Assembly (NCBI RefSeq): GCF_963678635.1
Contig: NC_087067.1
Location: forward strand, 29,316,403 to 29,380,402
Direction: 5' to 3'
From: Symsagittifera roscoffensis
Taxonomy: Eukaryota; Xenacoelomorpha; Acoela; Convolutidae
DNA length: 64,000 nucleotides
Part shown: positions 24,001 through 37,016 of the stretch, piece after piece
How the letters are laid out: each line of letters opens with the position of its first letter
Position numbering within the stretch: the first letter of the stretch is position 1
Notes under the pieces: generated by a model
What the model saw: the letters and a program-made list of their open reading frames with translations, nothing else
What the model was told of the DNA's origin: nothing
The model's database searches: none
Position numbers and translations under genes: made by a program

Positions 24001-27000
24001 CACCGCAGGTAGTTCAGCCCTGAGTTGTCTCAGGTTCTCCATCTCTATCATGCGATTTGGGGCCGATATGATCACCTCATATTTCCCTTCCGAAAGCAAG
24101 GTCACGATCGCATACACGAATTTCAATCCATCCGGGAGACATGCATACCCCGGAGACAGCGCGAACACTACTCCCGGTGTCACCTTGGTGAACGATCCCT
24201 CCTTCGTCGCATCCACCACTTCACCCTTGACTCAAGGATATCCTTTATTGCTGGCCACACAGCATTTTCTGCCGTTGTAGGATCTCTGAGTCTGCTCAGA
24301 AAACCCCTTCTGTGTAAATGGTCATTGATGCCAGCAAACACGATCGTGATTGGATTCCTGTCCGTCTAACTTTGTACCCATTTAGCCAGAGATACGGCCT
24401 GCAGTAGGTCCAGATCGACCGCTGCCAACATTATGACATCCGGCCAAAACAGAGATTTGGAAGTGTACACGAACTCTGAATTCGCTACTATCATAATCTT
24501 GGCCTTCCTTATTTCTGCTTTGTCGTACGCGGCAAAGATGGTCTAATCTTTCTTTATCGCTTTCAATCCGCCGTACCTTTGGACGTCACCATCTTGACTC
24601 ACTTGTTTCGGGTAAGTTCTTTCTTTCACATGACTCGGGGGTGTCGCCACCTGCCTGAACATCTTCACATGTTGTCCAATCGGCGCCCTCGTTGTCAAAA
24701 ATCTTCCTGGTCTCTCTTCTCGATTCCCCTCATCTTGATTCAACCTCACGTCTTGCAATGGTCTTGCATTCACTGGTCCCATTATGTTATTAGAGGGCAG
24801 TCCCTCTATGTCAGCAAATCTCAAGGCCGTCGTGGAGCTGAAGTTTATGCCAGCGGCTATCAACCAGTCTACGCCTGTTATCGAGTACAGTCTACTGACG
24901 GATAGCCTCGCTCCATCCAGCATCCTCCTTGCATCCTCGATGAAGCTCACCCTCTGGAGATCCAGCTTCATTAGTTCGTCCTTGTACACATGCCAGGGAG
25001 ATGGTATGGGCCTTGACCACATCAACGAGCCTCTATCCGGGCGTCTCGCCTCTCGACTGGTATTAGTCTCCGATCTCGTGTCTGATCTAGACGTGCTAGT
25101 TGTCTCTTCCATCGGGTTGACAGGCCCTAGTCTTCTCCTAGGATGAATGATCCTCCTCACCGGCGCTTCTCCCAATCAATCTTGAACGTCTGTTCTTTGA
25201 CCTGGTTCGCGGGAGCTCTGCTGTCTATAGTTCGTGACGGCCGGGACAGTCCCCAAGCGTGTTTCCAGGTAAGGAGGCACAAAGGTGGTAATCAACGTTT
25301 CGTTCGATGCTCCTTCTTCCTTCAGCCTTCTACTTCCAACTCATCCAACAGCTCTTGGAAGACTCTGTTCAACCAAGCCTGTGCTTCTATACTATCGAAG
25401 TGGATGCCGTCCGTGGTCAGCCTGGCCTGATCCATAGCTCTCAACTCATGTTCGATGTCCATGAGGATCATCCTTCCGGCGTTCCGACTTGCGAGATTCC
25501 TCAAGATATGATTCCACCTGACCACTCCTTCGTTGTGCCTTCTCCCTGTTGCTGTCAAGCTCCTTGTAATCATTGGCACATGGCAAACGGTCAGTACCGC
25601 GCAGTTGAACTTCTGCCAGAGAGTGGTAAGCAAGCACACCATCATTGATTCCCATAAACCTTCCTCCTGATCCGAACTTCTCGAGATGTTATTCGTTCCA
25701 ACCAGGATCATCACATTGGGGATCCTCCCTGGATTCATTAGTTCCACCATCGGATATAATTGGGCTATCGTCGCGCATCCGAAGGCCATCACCGTGGTGA
25801 CCCAAGAGGTCCTCAAATTCGAGAGTACTCTGACTAAGCTGTCTCCCAGTATCAGATGTGATGTCCCCAGTGGCGGTTGCTGCAGGTTTACTGCCGGGTT
25901 CCAGGTCGCTCGATTGAAGCAAGCTCTCGGATCTGTCTCCGGGACTCCCGTGATGTTATATCTCAACTGATTATTCTTTTGTACGTCTATTACTCAAGAC
26001 ACCTTCTTCGCTGGCATCTTCGGTATTTTTCTCTCTGGGACCTTAGAGTTCGCCATTAGTGGCATTGTGTCGCTAACCCCCTCTCTGGTCATCACGCTTC
26101 GGGAGAGCCGTACTCTACCCGCATCGTCGATTGTTCCATAGGGTGCAGTCACCCCGGAACCTTGTGCATTCTTGTTGGCGACTAGTCGTCCAGCTGTCTC
26201 TATCAGCCTCTTCACCGTTTGTTCCACGACTGGGTCACCCAAGGTATCACTAGGGTCCGGGATTGTCACTCGACCTGTTGCTGTCGGGAGTCGTGTTTCC
26301 GTTGTCTGACTCATCTCATCTCTCGAGAGGCGCCAAGAGCTCCATCGGGGACTGCCCACGAGGAATACTCCTTGCAGGTATCGCTTTTTCCACGGCTGTA
26401 GTCAATGCCGCCTGGTCCGATCGCTCCTTGTAGTCCCGCCTCAAGCGCTCAATTTCTTCACCCTGCTTTTTGATGCAGTCTTCGAACAATTTCCTCCACA
26501 TATCTCTGTCGTCCTCCGTAATGAGCATGATCTTAGTCACTTCATCGAGCTCCTTCCTGGTCCTTTCCAGCTCATCCTCCATCCCATCTAGATCTTGCAT
26601 GGTTCGGTTCGTTTGAACCCCTTGTTCTATTTTCGCCCTCTTTGGTGGCACAGCTGCTCTCAGTGGTGAACCAGACGAGGCAGCCTCGCTGTTCATTACT
26701 CGATGCATTCTCGTAAGCCCAGGCTTGGGTTTGGAGGGCAAAGGCATTTCACCTGGTTGATAAGTCCTAGAAATTCCCAATCCAGGCTCATTCGCCAAGT
26801 CACTCCCTGAGAGAGCCCCGTTTCTCCACCTCATCACTCTCGTATTCGGGCGTTCTAGTAATCCCCTCTCTCCGTATGCTGCCATCAATAGGACTTCCGT
26901 GGGGCGGTCCCACGGTTGTCATGCCCCAAGATGTTTATCAGGGCGGTCAGCAACATGACTACCTCTGGGTCCTCCAGAGCGAAGTCTCGATCAATTAGCC

Positions 27001-27079
27001 GACGATAGATCCCATCTATCATCGGTCCTACATATGCCTCTGCCAGGTCCATCAATTCATCCAAGTTGAAATTATCCAT
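18040..27079 (-). pseudogene. Element B ORF3 (SGNH-containing giant protein), broken
   Basis: Fragments on the minus strand follow the full order of element A ORF3: N-terminus (27079-26885), coiled coil (26888-26316), SGNH hydrolase (25966-25322), a block with NNIMGPVNARPL (25175-24543), second SGNH-like domain (about 24540-23671), hydrophobic block (23496-23206), conserved middle (23473-21792) and C-terminal parts (21655-18040). Frameshifts or stops occur near 26890, 25990, 24540, 24370, 23670, 22720, 21790 and repeatedly below 21200. The first SGNH domain keeps GDSL, GTNN and DGIH, so Ser, Asn, Asp and His survive although the gene is dead. This diverged copy shows that the ORF3 domain set is ancestral to the family. 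Confidence 0.8.
25322..25966 (-). other. SGNH hydrolase domain in element B ORF3
   Basis: An uninterrupted stretch of 214 codons. Block I is LILGDSLVRVL, block III is MILVGTNNIS (Asn kept, Asn instead of Asp after it), and block V is DGIHFDS. These are the catalytic Ser, oxyanion Asn and Asp/His of the SGNH/GDSL superfamily. It aligns with element A residues ~405-590. Preservation of this block amid many stops may be chance or late decay. Confidence 0.85.
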
Positions 27080-27447
27080 TCTGTTCTTCAGGTTCGATTT
27101 GATTTGATTCCAAGGTTTGACTCAAGTGAGCAATTAATTGATCAATGAGGATCTAGAAAAGAGGTCACGAATATCACACTTGTCAGTCTCATCATAACTT
27201 CTCGTTAAATTTCATTTAAAAACAGTCAGATAAAAGATTTTGATCCTAAAATTAATTACAATCAATCAGTCTCTAAAATTTTGGAGTTCGACCTAAGATT
27301 GGACAGTCCAAACTTTGGATCTATTCCTAAGATAAGATCGTCATTTAGTTGTTCATGGTCACTAACCACTTCTTACCCAAGATCTTAATAACATAACACA
27401 TAACATTTGTTATGTTATTATTTTATTAACACCCTCTCGCACGTCTC
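27080..27447 (-). other. Element B spacer between Gag-Pol and ORF3
   Basis: AT-rich non-coding spacer of 368 bases, the equivalent of 52415-52937 in A. No conserved nucleotide block with A stands out. It would carry the ORF3 splice acceptor or other start signal. Confidence 0.4.
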
Positions 27448-28648
27448 TCAGCCTATACTTAAGTAATATTTCTTATGTAAATATACTTGTATATTAGTAT
27501 CAGAGAATATCACATGTACAAGCGCGTACAATTCCCGAAGATGCAGTCGTCCTCTGTTCGGATCGTACACTGGAAGCGAGAGCTCCTTCACGTCCATTTC
27601 CACGAGGAAGTCTCTCAACGTCGTCAAGGACAAGACTAGGTTCTCTGGGTCCACGTGCTGCTTCTCCGTCGCCCTCGTCACCAAGAAGCATAGGTATTTT
27701 CCCGGTATCTGTGACGCCGCCGGAAGTAAGGCTGCCACGCCCCCTACTCCTGGTCTTTGCTTCCAAAGAAATTCTACGTTTTTTTATTCTCTCTTAAAAT
27801 CTGCGGCTAACGTTGTCCTAAAACTCATGTCTGCTGTGATTGCTATCGCACATGTTCTATTTGTGAGTATGAAATCGCTGTCTGTTAGTATTATGCTACT
27901 TGAATATTCTTTTGGTCGGTTAAATATGACTCAACTACCCTCCCTATGTCGGGTTTCTTAGGTTCTTCGCCTGATTCTGCTTCTAAGTCTCCTGTCTCTC
28001 TTGCTTTTCTTAATTTTTTTATTGTCAAGTTTTCAGTGTGGGTAAGTCCTACCGCCACTCCCCGGACAAAAATATCCATCGACGTCACCGTCGATCGCAT
28101 ACCGGGTATCAAATCGAGATTGGAAGCCGGAATGAGTAGTCGCCCTCCTGGGCAGCCCAGGAAGGATCTTCTCGTTCGGTTTTCATGTATTTTATGCTTT
28201 CACGATCTACATCTTGAATCGTGACAGTGGTCTCCTTTGGGCCCGACGTCATTTCGTTCAGCCATTCCAGGACACGCAGATTCGTCAAGTCTTGTTCATA
28301 TGACTGCTGTTGCTCGTCGTCGATTTCTACCTCGGGTTTCGACCGGTCATCGACCCACTCACCGTCGTGATCATCGACTATGTCAATGTCCTGTGACACA
28401 GTTTTTTCTTCTAGACCCACTACTTCTTCCCCTATCTTCTTTAGGTCTATCCTGTCCGCTACAAAATCGTCGCCGTAAGGGTTATATTTCTTCTTGGATC
28501 TTGTCCTGTCATTCTGACGAGTCTGTATCGTGAACGGAAGATCCGGTTCCAAGTTCTTAGGAACCTCCCTTTGTTCAGGGTCCTGCCAGTCCTCCTCTGC
28601 ATAGGGTAAAGTTTCATCGTCCGCTTCAATCACGTCATTTGGGTCCAA
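27448..28648 (-). pseudogene. Element B Pol C-terminal extension with macro-like domain, broken
   Basis: Minus-strand fragments 28648-28109 (acidic linker), 28112-27891 and 27900-27448 match the last ~400 residues of element A Pol. The final domain reads ITADMSF...RPGVGGVAALLPA...YLCFLVTR...LSLPVYDPNRG...LHKKYYLSIG with one TAA near 27790. It aligns with the A domain over its whole length, showing that the macro-like tail is a shared family trait. In A this tail is continuous with the integrase. Confidence 0.75.
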
Positions 28649-28674
28649 GTCCAGTGGTGTACTTGCTCCTTCCT

Positions 28675-30390
28675 CTATGACCTCATTTCCATCGTTCTTG
28701 TCATCGTTCTCCTGGTGCCCTTCTCATTGACCTCACAAGCAGGGTCCATCAGTAGATAAACCCCTTCTTCCATGTCTGCAGGTATACACCAGTCTTCTGT
28801 CGATGGATTGTGTAGCTTAATGTTTTCGTAATGAGCGGCTCGGCTAGTACTCAGTCTATAAAAGCGTCCCTCTTGGTGCACTTCCGTAATCATGAAGGGT
28901 CCCCTCCACTTTTTTAAAAGCTTTTTCGTTCCTTTCGGTGGTATGACGTTCTGAAATACCCATACGTAATCTCCTACCGAGTAAGCTTTTGCACCAGCTG
29001 CTTTCTTCTTTTCCTCAAATCTTTTCCTCTGCCTTGCCTGCGCTTGCTGAGTATTTCGTCTACACAAATCGTTCAACTCTTGCTGACGTCTAATTACATC
29101 CCTCGCATAGACCTTTGGTGACGTCTTCTTCCCCTCATACTCTGGGTAGAAGAAAGTCAAGGGCAAAGACTTCTCGTGCCCTGTCAGCATCATGTGTGGG
29201 CTGACTCCGGTGGTGGAATGTTGTGTGCTATTGTAAGCTCCCATCACCTGCGGAAGATATCTGTCCCAATCGGTCATGTACCTGGAACAAAATACCCTCA
29301 GCATCGACACTAACGTACGATTCTGCCTTTGCACTAAGCCATTTGTCTGTAGATGGTATGTCGTTGAATGAGCTTGAGCAACTTGCGAGCGTCTCATTAG
29401 CTCTTTCGTGAGTTCTCTTACGAAGGCTATTCCGTTATCCGATTGAAACGTCATCGGACAACCAAGTCTCGCTATCCACGTATTGATCAGGTGGTCGCAC
29501 GTCTCTTCCGCCGAGGCAGTTATGCAGGGCACGGCCTCTGCATACTTCGTGAAATGATCTATCATGACCAATACCTGATTATAACCACTGTCTGTCATGC
29601 ATATCTTTTGGTGATCTATCTGCACTACCTCGTTAAATTCAGACGACTAGATCGATTGCAAGGGAAATCGCAATTTCCTTGGATCCTTGACCTGTTGGCA
29701 TGACAGACATGCTGTTACCCACTTCTCGCATGCCTCTTTCATTTCAGGCCACTCAAAGCGCTTCAGGATCCTCTGATACACTTTGTCGATCCCCTGATGG
29801 CCCATCTGATCATGCGACCTGAACAAGAGTTCTGTCTGATAGAGTTGCGGCAACACTATCGCGTTATACTTGTATAGGACTTTGTCCTCGTCTCTTCTCT
29901 TGCAAGCCACAATCCCGTCCTTGTTCAAGTATAACCTTCCCTCTTTCTGCATAAAATACTCTCTCAGGATACGGTAACTGTCTTCCTCGATGTCTCCTTT
30001 ATCCGGAGAACCATTCTCGATCCACCTTTTCAGGTTGCTTGTCATGCGGTCATTTCTCTGCGCCCTTAGAAGATCCGCTAGTCTGTATCTCGCCTTCAAG
30101 TACGTCTTCATGACCCTCATCTGACTATTCAGCTCATTGGGTTGGTGTGTGTCTTCCTCCATCTTAACTCACCAAATATTCGCCACCGGCTGTGTTTCTT
30201 GCTTGAACGGCTGAAGATCGGTCCTGACTACCTCCTTTTGTGGCAACAGACTTATCGAACGTTTCGATACTGCTATTGTTTCCAAATCATCTGCTGCGTT
30301 GTCAAATACTCTTTCGCTTGGTATGAGGTAGTGATCACTGTCAGGGTCCTGGTACACCTCTCTGTCCAGATCCCTTGCACGAGTTTCCAC
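28675..30390 (-). pseudogene. Element B integrase, inactive
   Basis: Fragments 30390-30169, 30162-29647 and 29625-28675 give an HHCC zinc-binding module (SHDQMGHQG ... CLSCQQ), a catalytic core and a GPF-type C-terminal module (WRGPFMITEV). The core keeps QIDHQK and QSDNG, but the DDE glutamate reads Gln (NGLVQRQN, codon at 29329-29331), which should abolish strand transfer. Stops near 30168 and 29645 break the frame. The text upstream of 30169 continues through the position where element A has its TAA without a stop. Confidence 0.85.
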
Positions 30391-30450
30391 TAGCAGTGTG
30401 TGTATCGCTAGTTCGGACAGTTCTGATCCTGAGCTCGAGTTCCTGTCTGA

Positions 30451-33400
30451 TTAGGTGTCAATTCCTGAGTTTCGGGAGATGTCATCTGTAGAAGAGGTTT
30501 TGATGGAGTCTGCACCCTCCTCCAGATCAGGTCTGTGCATTCTCCGCATCCATCTGAACTCCCCTGACAAAACTTTGTTCCCCAGGTCCTGTTTCCCATC
30601 AGGAACTTTTTCATCTATCTCAGACTCCCCGGACAAACTTCCTTGTCCCGGGTGTTGACCTTGTGCTCGCTGGCATTTCTCATCGTTCGTCTCCCCGGAC
30701 AAACAATCCTGCTCCAGGTCTCGTTCTACCTTTTCACCTTCTTTATCCTGGTCCACAAAGGTAACGGTTTTCCTTGGCGTATTGCTCCCCTGTTCTTTCC
30801 GTCCGTAAGAGGTACTGGTTAAAACCTCGTGTGGTATTGAGGATACTAGTTGCTGAACTATTGTCCTACAATCCCTCTCGTTCTCTTCATGTTGTCGTCT
30901 GGACGGCATGATCTTCACTTTCTCCCTGACTGTTAGTGATGCCACTGCTGCTGTCCACTCGGGGTCATCTCTGGTCACTTCTCTTTCTAACAATCCACCC
31001 AGCATCCGCATCACTTGCGGTGTGACCTGCACCGTTTTATCCAATAATGAGAGGCTGTTTATGTTCATGCGAGAGAATTCTTGCTGGACCAGGTTTGAGC
31101 GCAGCAACAGATCCAAGGGGACCGGGTTACCCTTGGACATGATCTTTATCTCGGCTGCTTTCTCTACAGGTAACTCAGGATGTCGTGGAATTGGATGTCC
31201 AGACTTGTCCAACCATCTCGTTAAGGGAAGCGCTTCATAAGTTTCTTTGTCCAGAAACGAGTATCCTTCCTTTATTTCTGCCTGATTGGCTGGCTTCTGC
31301 TCCAATCTTTCATAGAACTCAGTTTTCTTGCTGAGGCTGTCAGCATTCTGGTGTTTATCACACATCCTGTGCTCAATTATCATGTGGTAGCCATCCAATC
31401 TTACTATCCATCTACCATTATAACTCTGATCCATCGAGTAGGTCTTCAACCAGGAGAACGCTCTGTTGTCTACGCGTAACTTGAAGGGAGCGCTCCCCAA
31501 GTATGCGCGGTATTTTTCCACAAATGTGACTACTGCAAACATTTCTGCTTTTGGTGCACCATATTTCATCTCAGTGTCACTCAAGACCTTGTTGCCGTAT
31601 GCAATGGGACGGAGAACTGTTCTTCCATTCTCTTGTTGCTCCTGATGCAATATTCCTGAGATGGCTACTACCGATGCGTCTCTGTCAAGAACATACATGC
31701 CCTTTTCTGTAGGCATGCCTAGCACTGGTGCTTCGCACAGTTCCCGCTTTATGTTCTCGAAGGCGACTTGTGCTTTATCGTTCCATTCGAATTTTTTCCC
31801 TTTGTTGCGCATCAGCTTCTGCATCGGATACACCTTGTCCACATATCCTTTTATGAACTCACGGTAGTATTTGGCAAACCCTAGGAAGCTCAGGAGCTGT
31901 GTGTCCGTTCTGGGAGCCTTCCATGTCAACACTGCTTCTACTGCTTCTGGGTCCGGCCTCACACCATGCCTGTCCACCATTCTTCCCAGGTACTTGATTG
32001 ATCCCCAAGGATTTCACACTTCGATGGTTTGCACTTCAAGCCCGCTCTCTTCATGCATCCAAAGACCTCATCGAGCCAATCAGTGTGGTTTTCCAGGGTC
32101 GGTGTTGTATGACTACTTCATCCACGTAACACATCACAAGATTCCCGTACTTCTTTGTCACTCTGGTAAAAGCCTGAGCCATCAGTCTTTGAAAAGTGGC
32201 CGTTGCGTTGCACAAGCCGAAGGGCATCCTCTTCCACTGGTTCAAACCCAACTCACACGCGAATCCGGTCTTTTCCCTATCCTTCTTCCGCAGCGGGACC
32301 TGCCAGAAGGCAGAACCCAAGTCCAATGTGGTGAAGAACATGGCATCACCAAGTTTAGAGAGGCTCTCGTCTATTCGCGGTATCGGGTACGCATCTTTTA
32401 TCGTTACCGGGTTCAAGTAACGAAAGTCGCAACAAAACCTAAGCTGCCCCCTTTCTTTTTCGCCATTACTACCCCCGCAAGCCCATGGCGACTTTGAGGG
32501 TTCTATCATGTCGTATTCGAGCAACATTTCTATTTCCGCTCGGCACGCTTCCGACTTGTGTGGCGTCACTCGTCTTGCGCCTTCCCTATGGGGAACGGCG
32601 CCTTCCTCGAGTTCGATTTCGTGTTCTACTCAATTACAGCAACCGATATCTGCCTTATGTCTTGAAAATACTTCCGCGTTCCGATTTAAAACCTCCCTTA
32701 GTAGCTCGAAATCGCCCTTGCCTATTTTCCCTTTTAAGTGTTCTATCTCTGGCAAAACCGGTTTGTCAGACTCTAGTTCATATGACGAGGGGCGTTCCGG
32801 AAAATTCGAGCAGCTCGATAAACCGTCATCCGTGTCGGACTTCATTGGAAACAATTTATGAATAGATTTTAATTCATTTATCCTCTTTAAAATTTTATCT
32901 TTATTGGCATGATAAGGACACTCTTTCACACTATGTTTTTTCAAGTTTTGTGTCTTCTCATAGTCGGTCCTCATCGGCCAAGCGTAACCAAGCTTCTTTC
33001 CACGCTGGATTGAAACCATGGTGTCCAGTGTGTTGAATAACACACTGACACACAGTCCGTTTTGCGTTACCGAGAAGCTCCGGCCTAAAATCACTGAGCT
33101 TTGACTATTTGGATTCGGTACCAAACAAACCTGTTTACTATCACTTAACAAATTCAAATTTCTCATTCTAAAAATTTCTACCACAGCCTGCCCTGGCTGT
33201 AGTTTTACTTTTCTGTCTAAAAAAATTGGTACCTTGTTTTCGTCTGTTATTATCCTATTAATTGGTTTCTTAACATACTTCCGGTACGGGTTTCTAATCC
33301 GTATCAGACCGTTGTTCAAGTCAATCATTACGTCAAAATTCCGGACAAAATCTCTGCCTAAGATGAATTGGTCGGCGTCGTCTTAATTCTCTACCACCAG

Positions 33401-33682
33401 GAAGCTCATCCATAGATCTCGTCCTCCCATGTGGAGAACTGTTATCGGCGTCCTTCCGGCTACGTAAATTGCTCCTCGATTGGCGGCGGCCAGTCGGAGA
33501 TTCGTCGGAATTAGATCTTCCCTCGTGAAGCCCATTCTTTCCCAAGTTTTTATCGGCATCACACTCACCACCGCTCCTGTGTCCAGAAGCCCTGTGACTC
33601 CGATTTTCTTGCCATTGGTATCGAGCAGATGTGCTGTCACATCAGCTTCGTATCCAATGTGTACCGCGTCTTGTTCAATCAT
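30451..33682 (-). pseudogene. Element B protease, reverse transcriptase and RNase H, inactive
   Basis: The order on the minus strand is protease with LLDTGAVVSVMP (33682-33383), a linker (33328-32630), RT fingers and palm (32569-32051), then RT thumb, connection and RNase H (31980-30451). The RT motif C reads YVDE (plus-strand complement at 32117-32128) in place of YVDD and is followed by a frameshift. RNase H keeps LDRDAS, AEMFAVV and RVDNRAF. The segment ends in an acidic tail and a TAA at 30451-30453, after which the same frame stays open for some 90 codons. Confidence 0.85.
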
Positions 33683-33718
33683 ACCGTCATGGCCTATCCT
33701 GCGGACTATGAGTTCCTC

Positions 33719-36700
33719 CTACCCTAAATAGATCTGTCCTATGTGGTCACTATCTATTGTCACATAAGTCCTAGTGTAGATACTGATTCCATCTACGTTC
33801 AGAATCACTTGATACGGCCCATAGACTTCCACATAGCGTCCATGAAGTTTCTTCGTGCGAGGGCCACCCGTTGTTAGTAGTTCTCGCACAGCTCTTGACT
33901 TAGTGCGTGGCTCCACCGGCCTCAGATAATCTGCATATGTGTCCAAATGCATCAAAGTGAACTCGGATGGTTCACTCAGATTTCTGATTACCTGGTGTCC
34001 AGCCACCGAGATTATCGAATGTATCTTGCTTCCTTGCGGCACCATGCCGAACTTCTGACCGGAGATCACATAAAGTTTCATGCTCAAACTGCTTTGTGCT
34101 TTAGTCCCTCGACCTCCGTTGCTTCGAAGGCATTCAGTTGCTCCTGTAGTTTCTCATTTTCCAGTTCGATTTTCACTTTCTGTTCGATCTCTCTTGTCAC
34201 CAGTTCCTGCTGCACTCTATTTAGAGCATCCGTCGCGGCTGCCCTATAATCAATCTTGAAGTCATTGGCCGCAGTCACTGGTTCCGGTTCACATGTCTCT
34301 TCAGTTACTGCTTGCATTTTCTTCGTCGCCAGCTCTTGCGGTTTGTCTTTTCTGTGCGCCTCCGCTTCACTCAACAGACGAGCCTTGCTGGCTTTCACTC
34401 CTGATAAAGCTTCCTCATGCCTTGGATGCTTGATGTCTGCCACTGCATCCCAGAATTGCGGACAATCTGATTTAAAATGACCTTCCAAGTTGCGAAAGAA
34501 ACACCTCGGGCCGAATTTCGCAATTACTTCTCTCATGAAATCCTCTTGGTCAACTTCTGACGCATCTTCGTCCTCGAGGCTAAAGCCTATTGCTTTCAAG
34601 CCTTGTTTGTAAGTTGGGCATGCTGACACATGATGTTCCGTTGAACTGCAATTGGCACAAGAGCGTCTCTTGTCCATATCATCCCTCGGTTTGTACCAGT
34701 TGTTCCCTTGGTTTGCTGGTCCGTTGTTAAAATTGCCATAATTGTTCTTATAATATCCAGATCTCGAAAGAGGTTTCAACAAAAGATAATCTTTTGACTT
34801 GAGCCTCAACTCCTCTGGTGTTGGCGCATTGGTTGATAGTGGTGTGTAATGCGTTGCTAGCATTGTTCGAAGTTCATCATTCTTCACACCATCGATGAAT
34901 TTCGAGGCTACTGCCAGGTTCATCCTTCTGTTTGACTCATCCGGTTGGCTGCGTCTTCTAAGCATCTCCAAATCTTCTAGAAACTTGTCTATGGTCTCAT
35001 TTTCTCGTTGCCTCCGTTTCTCGAAGCGCATCATTGCCTGGTGCCGCTGCACCCCTGATCCGAAACGATTTAACAAGATTTCGAAGATTTTCTCAACTGT
35101 ATCTTGCTGATATTGCTTCTTTGCCATGACACAGTTCAGGGCTGTCCCCTCCAAGTTACTGGAAAGCGCACTGCATTCTTGTCTTTCCGATAAATCCTCT
35201 TCCTCGAAATGCAGTATCAATACAGCCATCAGATTCGTCTTTGTAGCATCTTGGTTTCTTAAAGACTCTTCTAGCTTTTTCACTGCGTTCATTGGTTCTG
35301 GATAACCTCGTCAGGAATGTCTCCAAAGACCTGTTCAGAGGTTCGAAGGCTGTGGCCATTGCCGTAGCATCTCTCCAGTGCCCCGCCTGAGTATCATCGC
35401 ACCTTGTTAAGGGCTCTGTATTCGGTGCATACCTGCAAACCGAATCGCCGTGCCTGTTTCCCCCTTGGCCCACATGACTCCTCCCTGGGCTCGCATGTCT
35501 CCTGTTACCGGAATCACCTCTCCCAGTCGCATATGTGCCTTGCGTCGGTCGTTCGTTAGAGGTTTGTCTGTTCCCAGTTGAACTTGCTCTTTTGTTTGGG
35601 CCCCATGTTCTATTATCCCTTGTGGCATAGACTGATGATCTGCCCCTACCTCTAGTGGATCCATATGTCCTCCTCCTTTGATTGTCATTGAAGTTCACCT
35701 TCGGCTCCCTGCTGGGACCTCCCGAGTTCGGTTCCCCTTCTTTTGGTCCACTTTTGCTGCCTAGTATCCCGTCCCACCTATCCATGATAGCCTGAGTTCG
35801 CCTCTCCATCATTGCGTCTATCTTTGTGTCAAGAGTCCCAAGAGACTGCTCTTGCTGAATTCTTAACTTCTCCATGTCGTCTCTTAAGCGTAACTCTCTC
35901 TGTTCCGCTTCTCTTGTCATTCGCGACAAGTTCTTCGCTATGTGCTCGTCCGTTCTTTCCTTCAAGCGTTTTTTGCTCTTACCAACTTCTTGTCTATTGC
36001 GGTTTATTTCTTCCCGCAGACTTTCTCTTTCAATGTGGACTGCCATTTCCAGTTCACTCATTCTTATGGACATCTGTTCATTTTGTTCTCCTATACTGCC
36101 CACTAATATGTTCAAGGCTTCTTCTAATGCTGCCCCGTTGTCCACTAGTGGCGGTGTCACCCTGTCGATCCCGGGTAGCTTCGTGCTGGTCGAGATTCGG
36201 GTTTTGATTCTCTGCCTCGACGTCTTTTCATTATCCACTTCAGGATCCGCCAATGCGTTGCCTAGCCCCTTGTTTCTACTCTCCCCAGTTCGCGTCTCTG
36301 AATTTGTCATACTCGCAAAGCCTCTCGACTGGCCTAGTGTGTTTGCGTCTTTGCTTATCGTTCTCACCACACCAAATTTGTCAATGGTTCCAGTCTCTCT
36401 TTTGACGTATGCCTCATTCTCCTGGGTCGAACTATTGAGGCTGACTTGAGATCCAAAATCCACTTGCTCGTCTTCATCCTCTTCTTCCTCCTGGGATTTC
36501 CACGGTGAATGGAAAGATGTTTCCAAAAGTGTTCTTCATTCTTTCTGAGAACGATGAGGACGTCGTTTGTTTCTCAGTCCCGCCTGCCATCATGGTGTTG
36601 TCTGTTGGAGATCTTCTAGTTGCCACTATTTCAGTAGAGATGTCGGACAGTTCCGACATCTCCTCTCGGTCCAGTGTCCCGGTTGAAGTGGCAAAATCTT

Positions 36701-37016
36701 GGCCTTGTTCTACCGGAGTAGATTCACTCGCTAGCCTTGTGTTCCCTCTCCCGTCCGGCCAATGCATTTCTTGATTCTCATGCATGGCCTGGTCCGGATG
36801 GACCTCCACTTCTAACACAGCTCTTTGCTCTTCTGAGGACTTCTGACTCCTAGTTTCAACCATTCTGCCTGAAACCGTCTCCCCTTTGCCGGTCCGGGTT
36901 CGTGTGATCCGTTCCACAAAAGGGTCGGTCATTGCCTTTCTTTGCTTTTTAGGTATGAATTTCCTAGAGCTATTACCTCGTTTACGTATCCTTGACTTGT
37001 CTAGACTCATTCTCAA
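33719..37016 (-). pseudogene. Element B Gag, broken
   Basis: Fragments 37016-36474, 36526-35156, 35292-34084 and 34087-33719 correspond to the Gag of element A. They show a basic N-terminus with MVETRSQ, a long Glu/Arg-rich coiled-coil-prone region, the conserved retrotransposon Gag block (RFGSGVQRHQAMMRFEKRRQ) and two zinc knuckles. The first knuckle, CANCSSTEHHVSAC, is intact. The second reads CFFRNLEGHFKSDC, with Arg for the second Cys (near 34492). Frameshifts separate the blocks. Confidence 0.8.
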
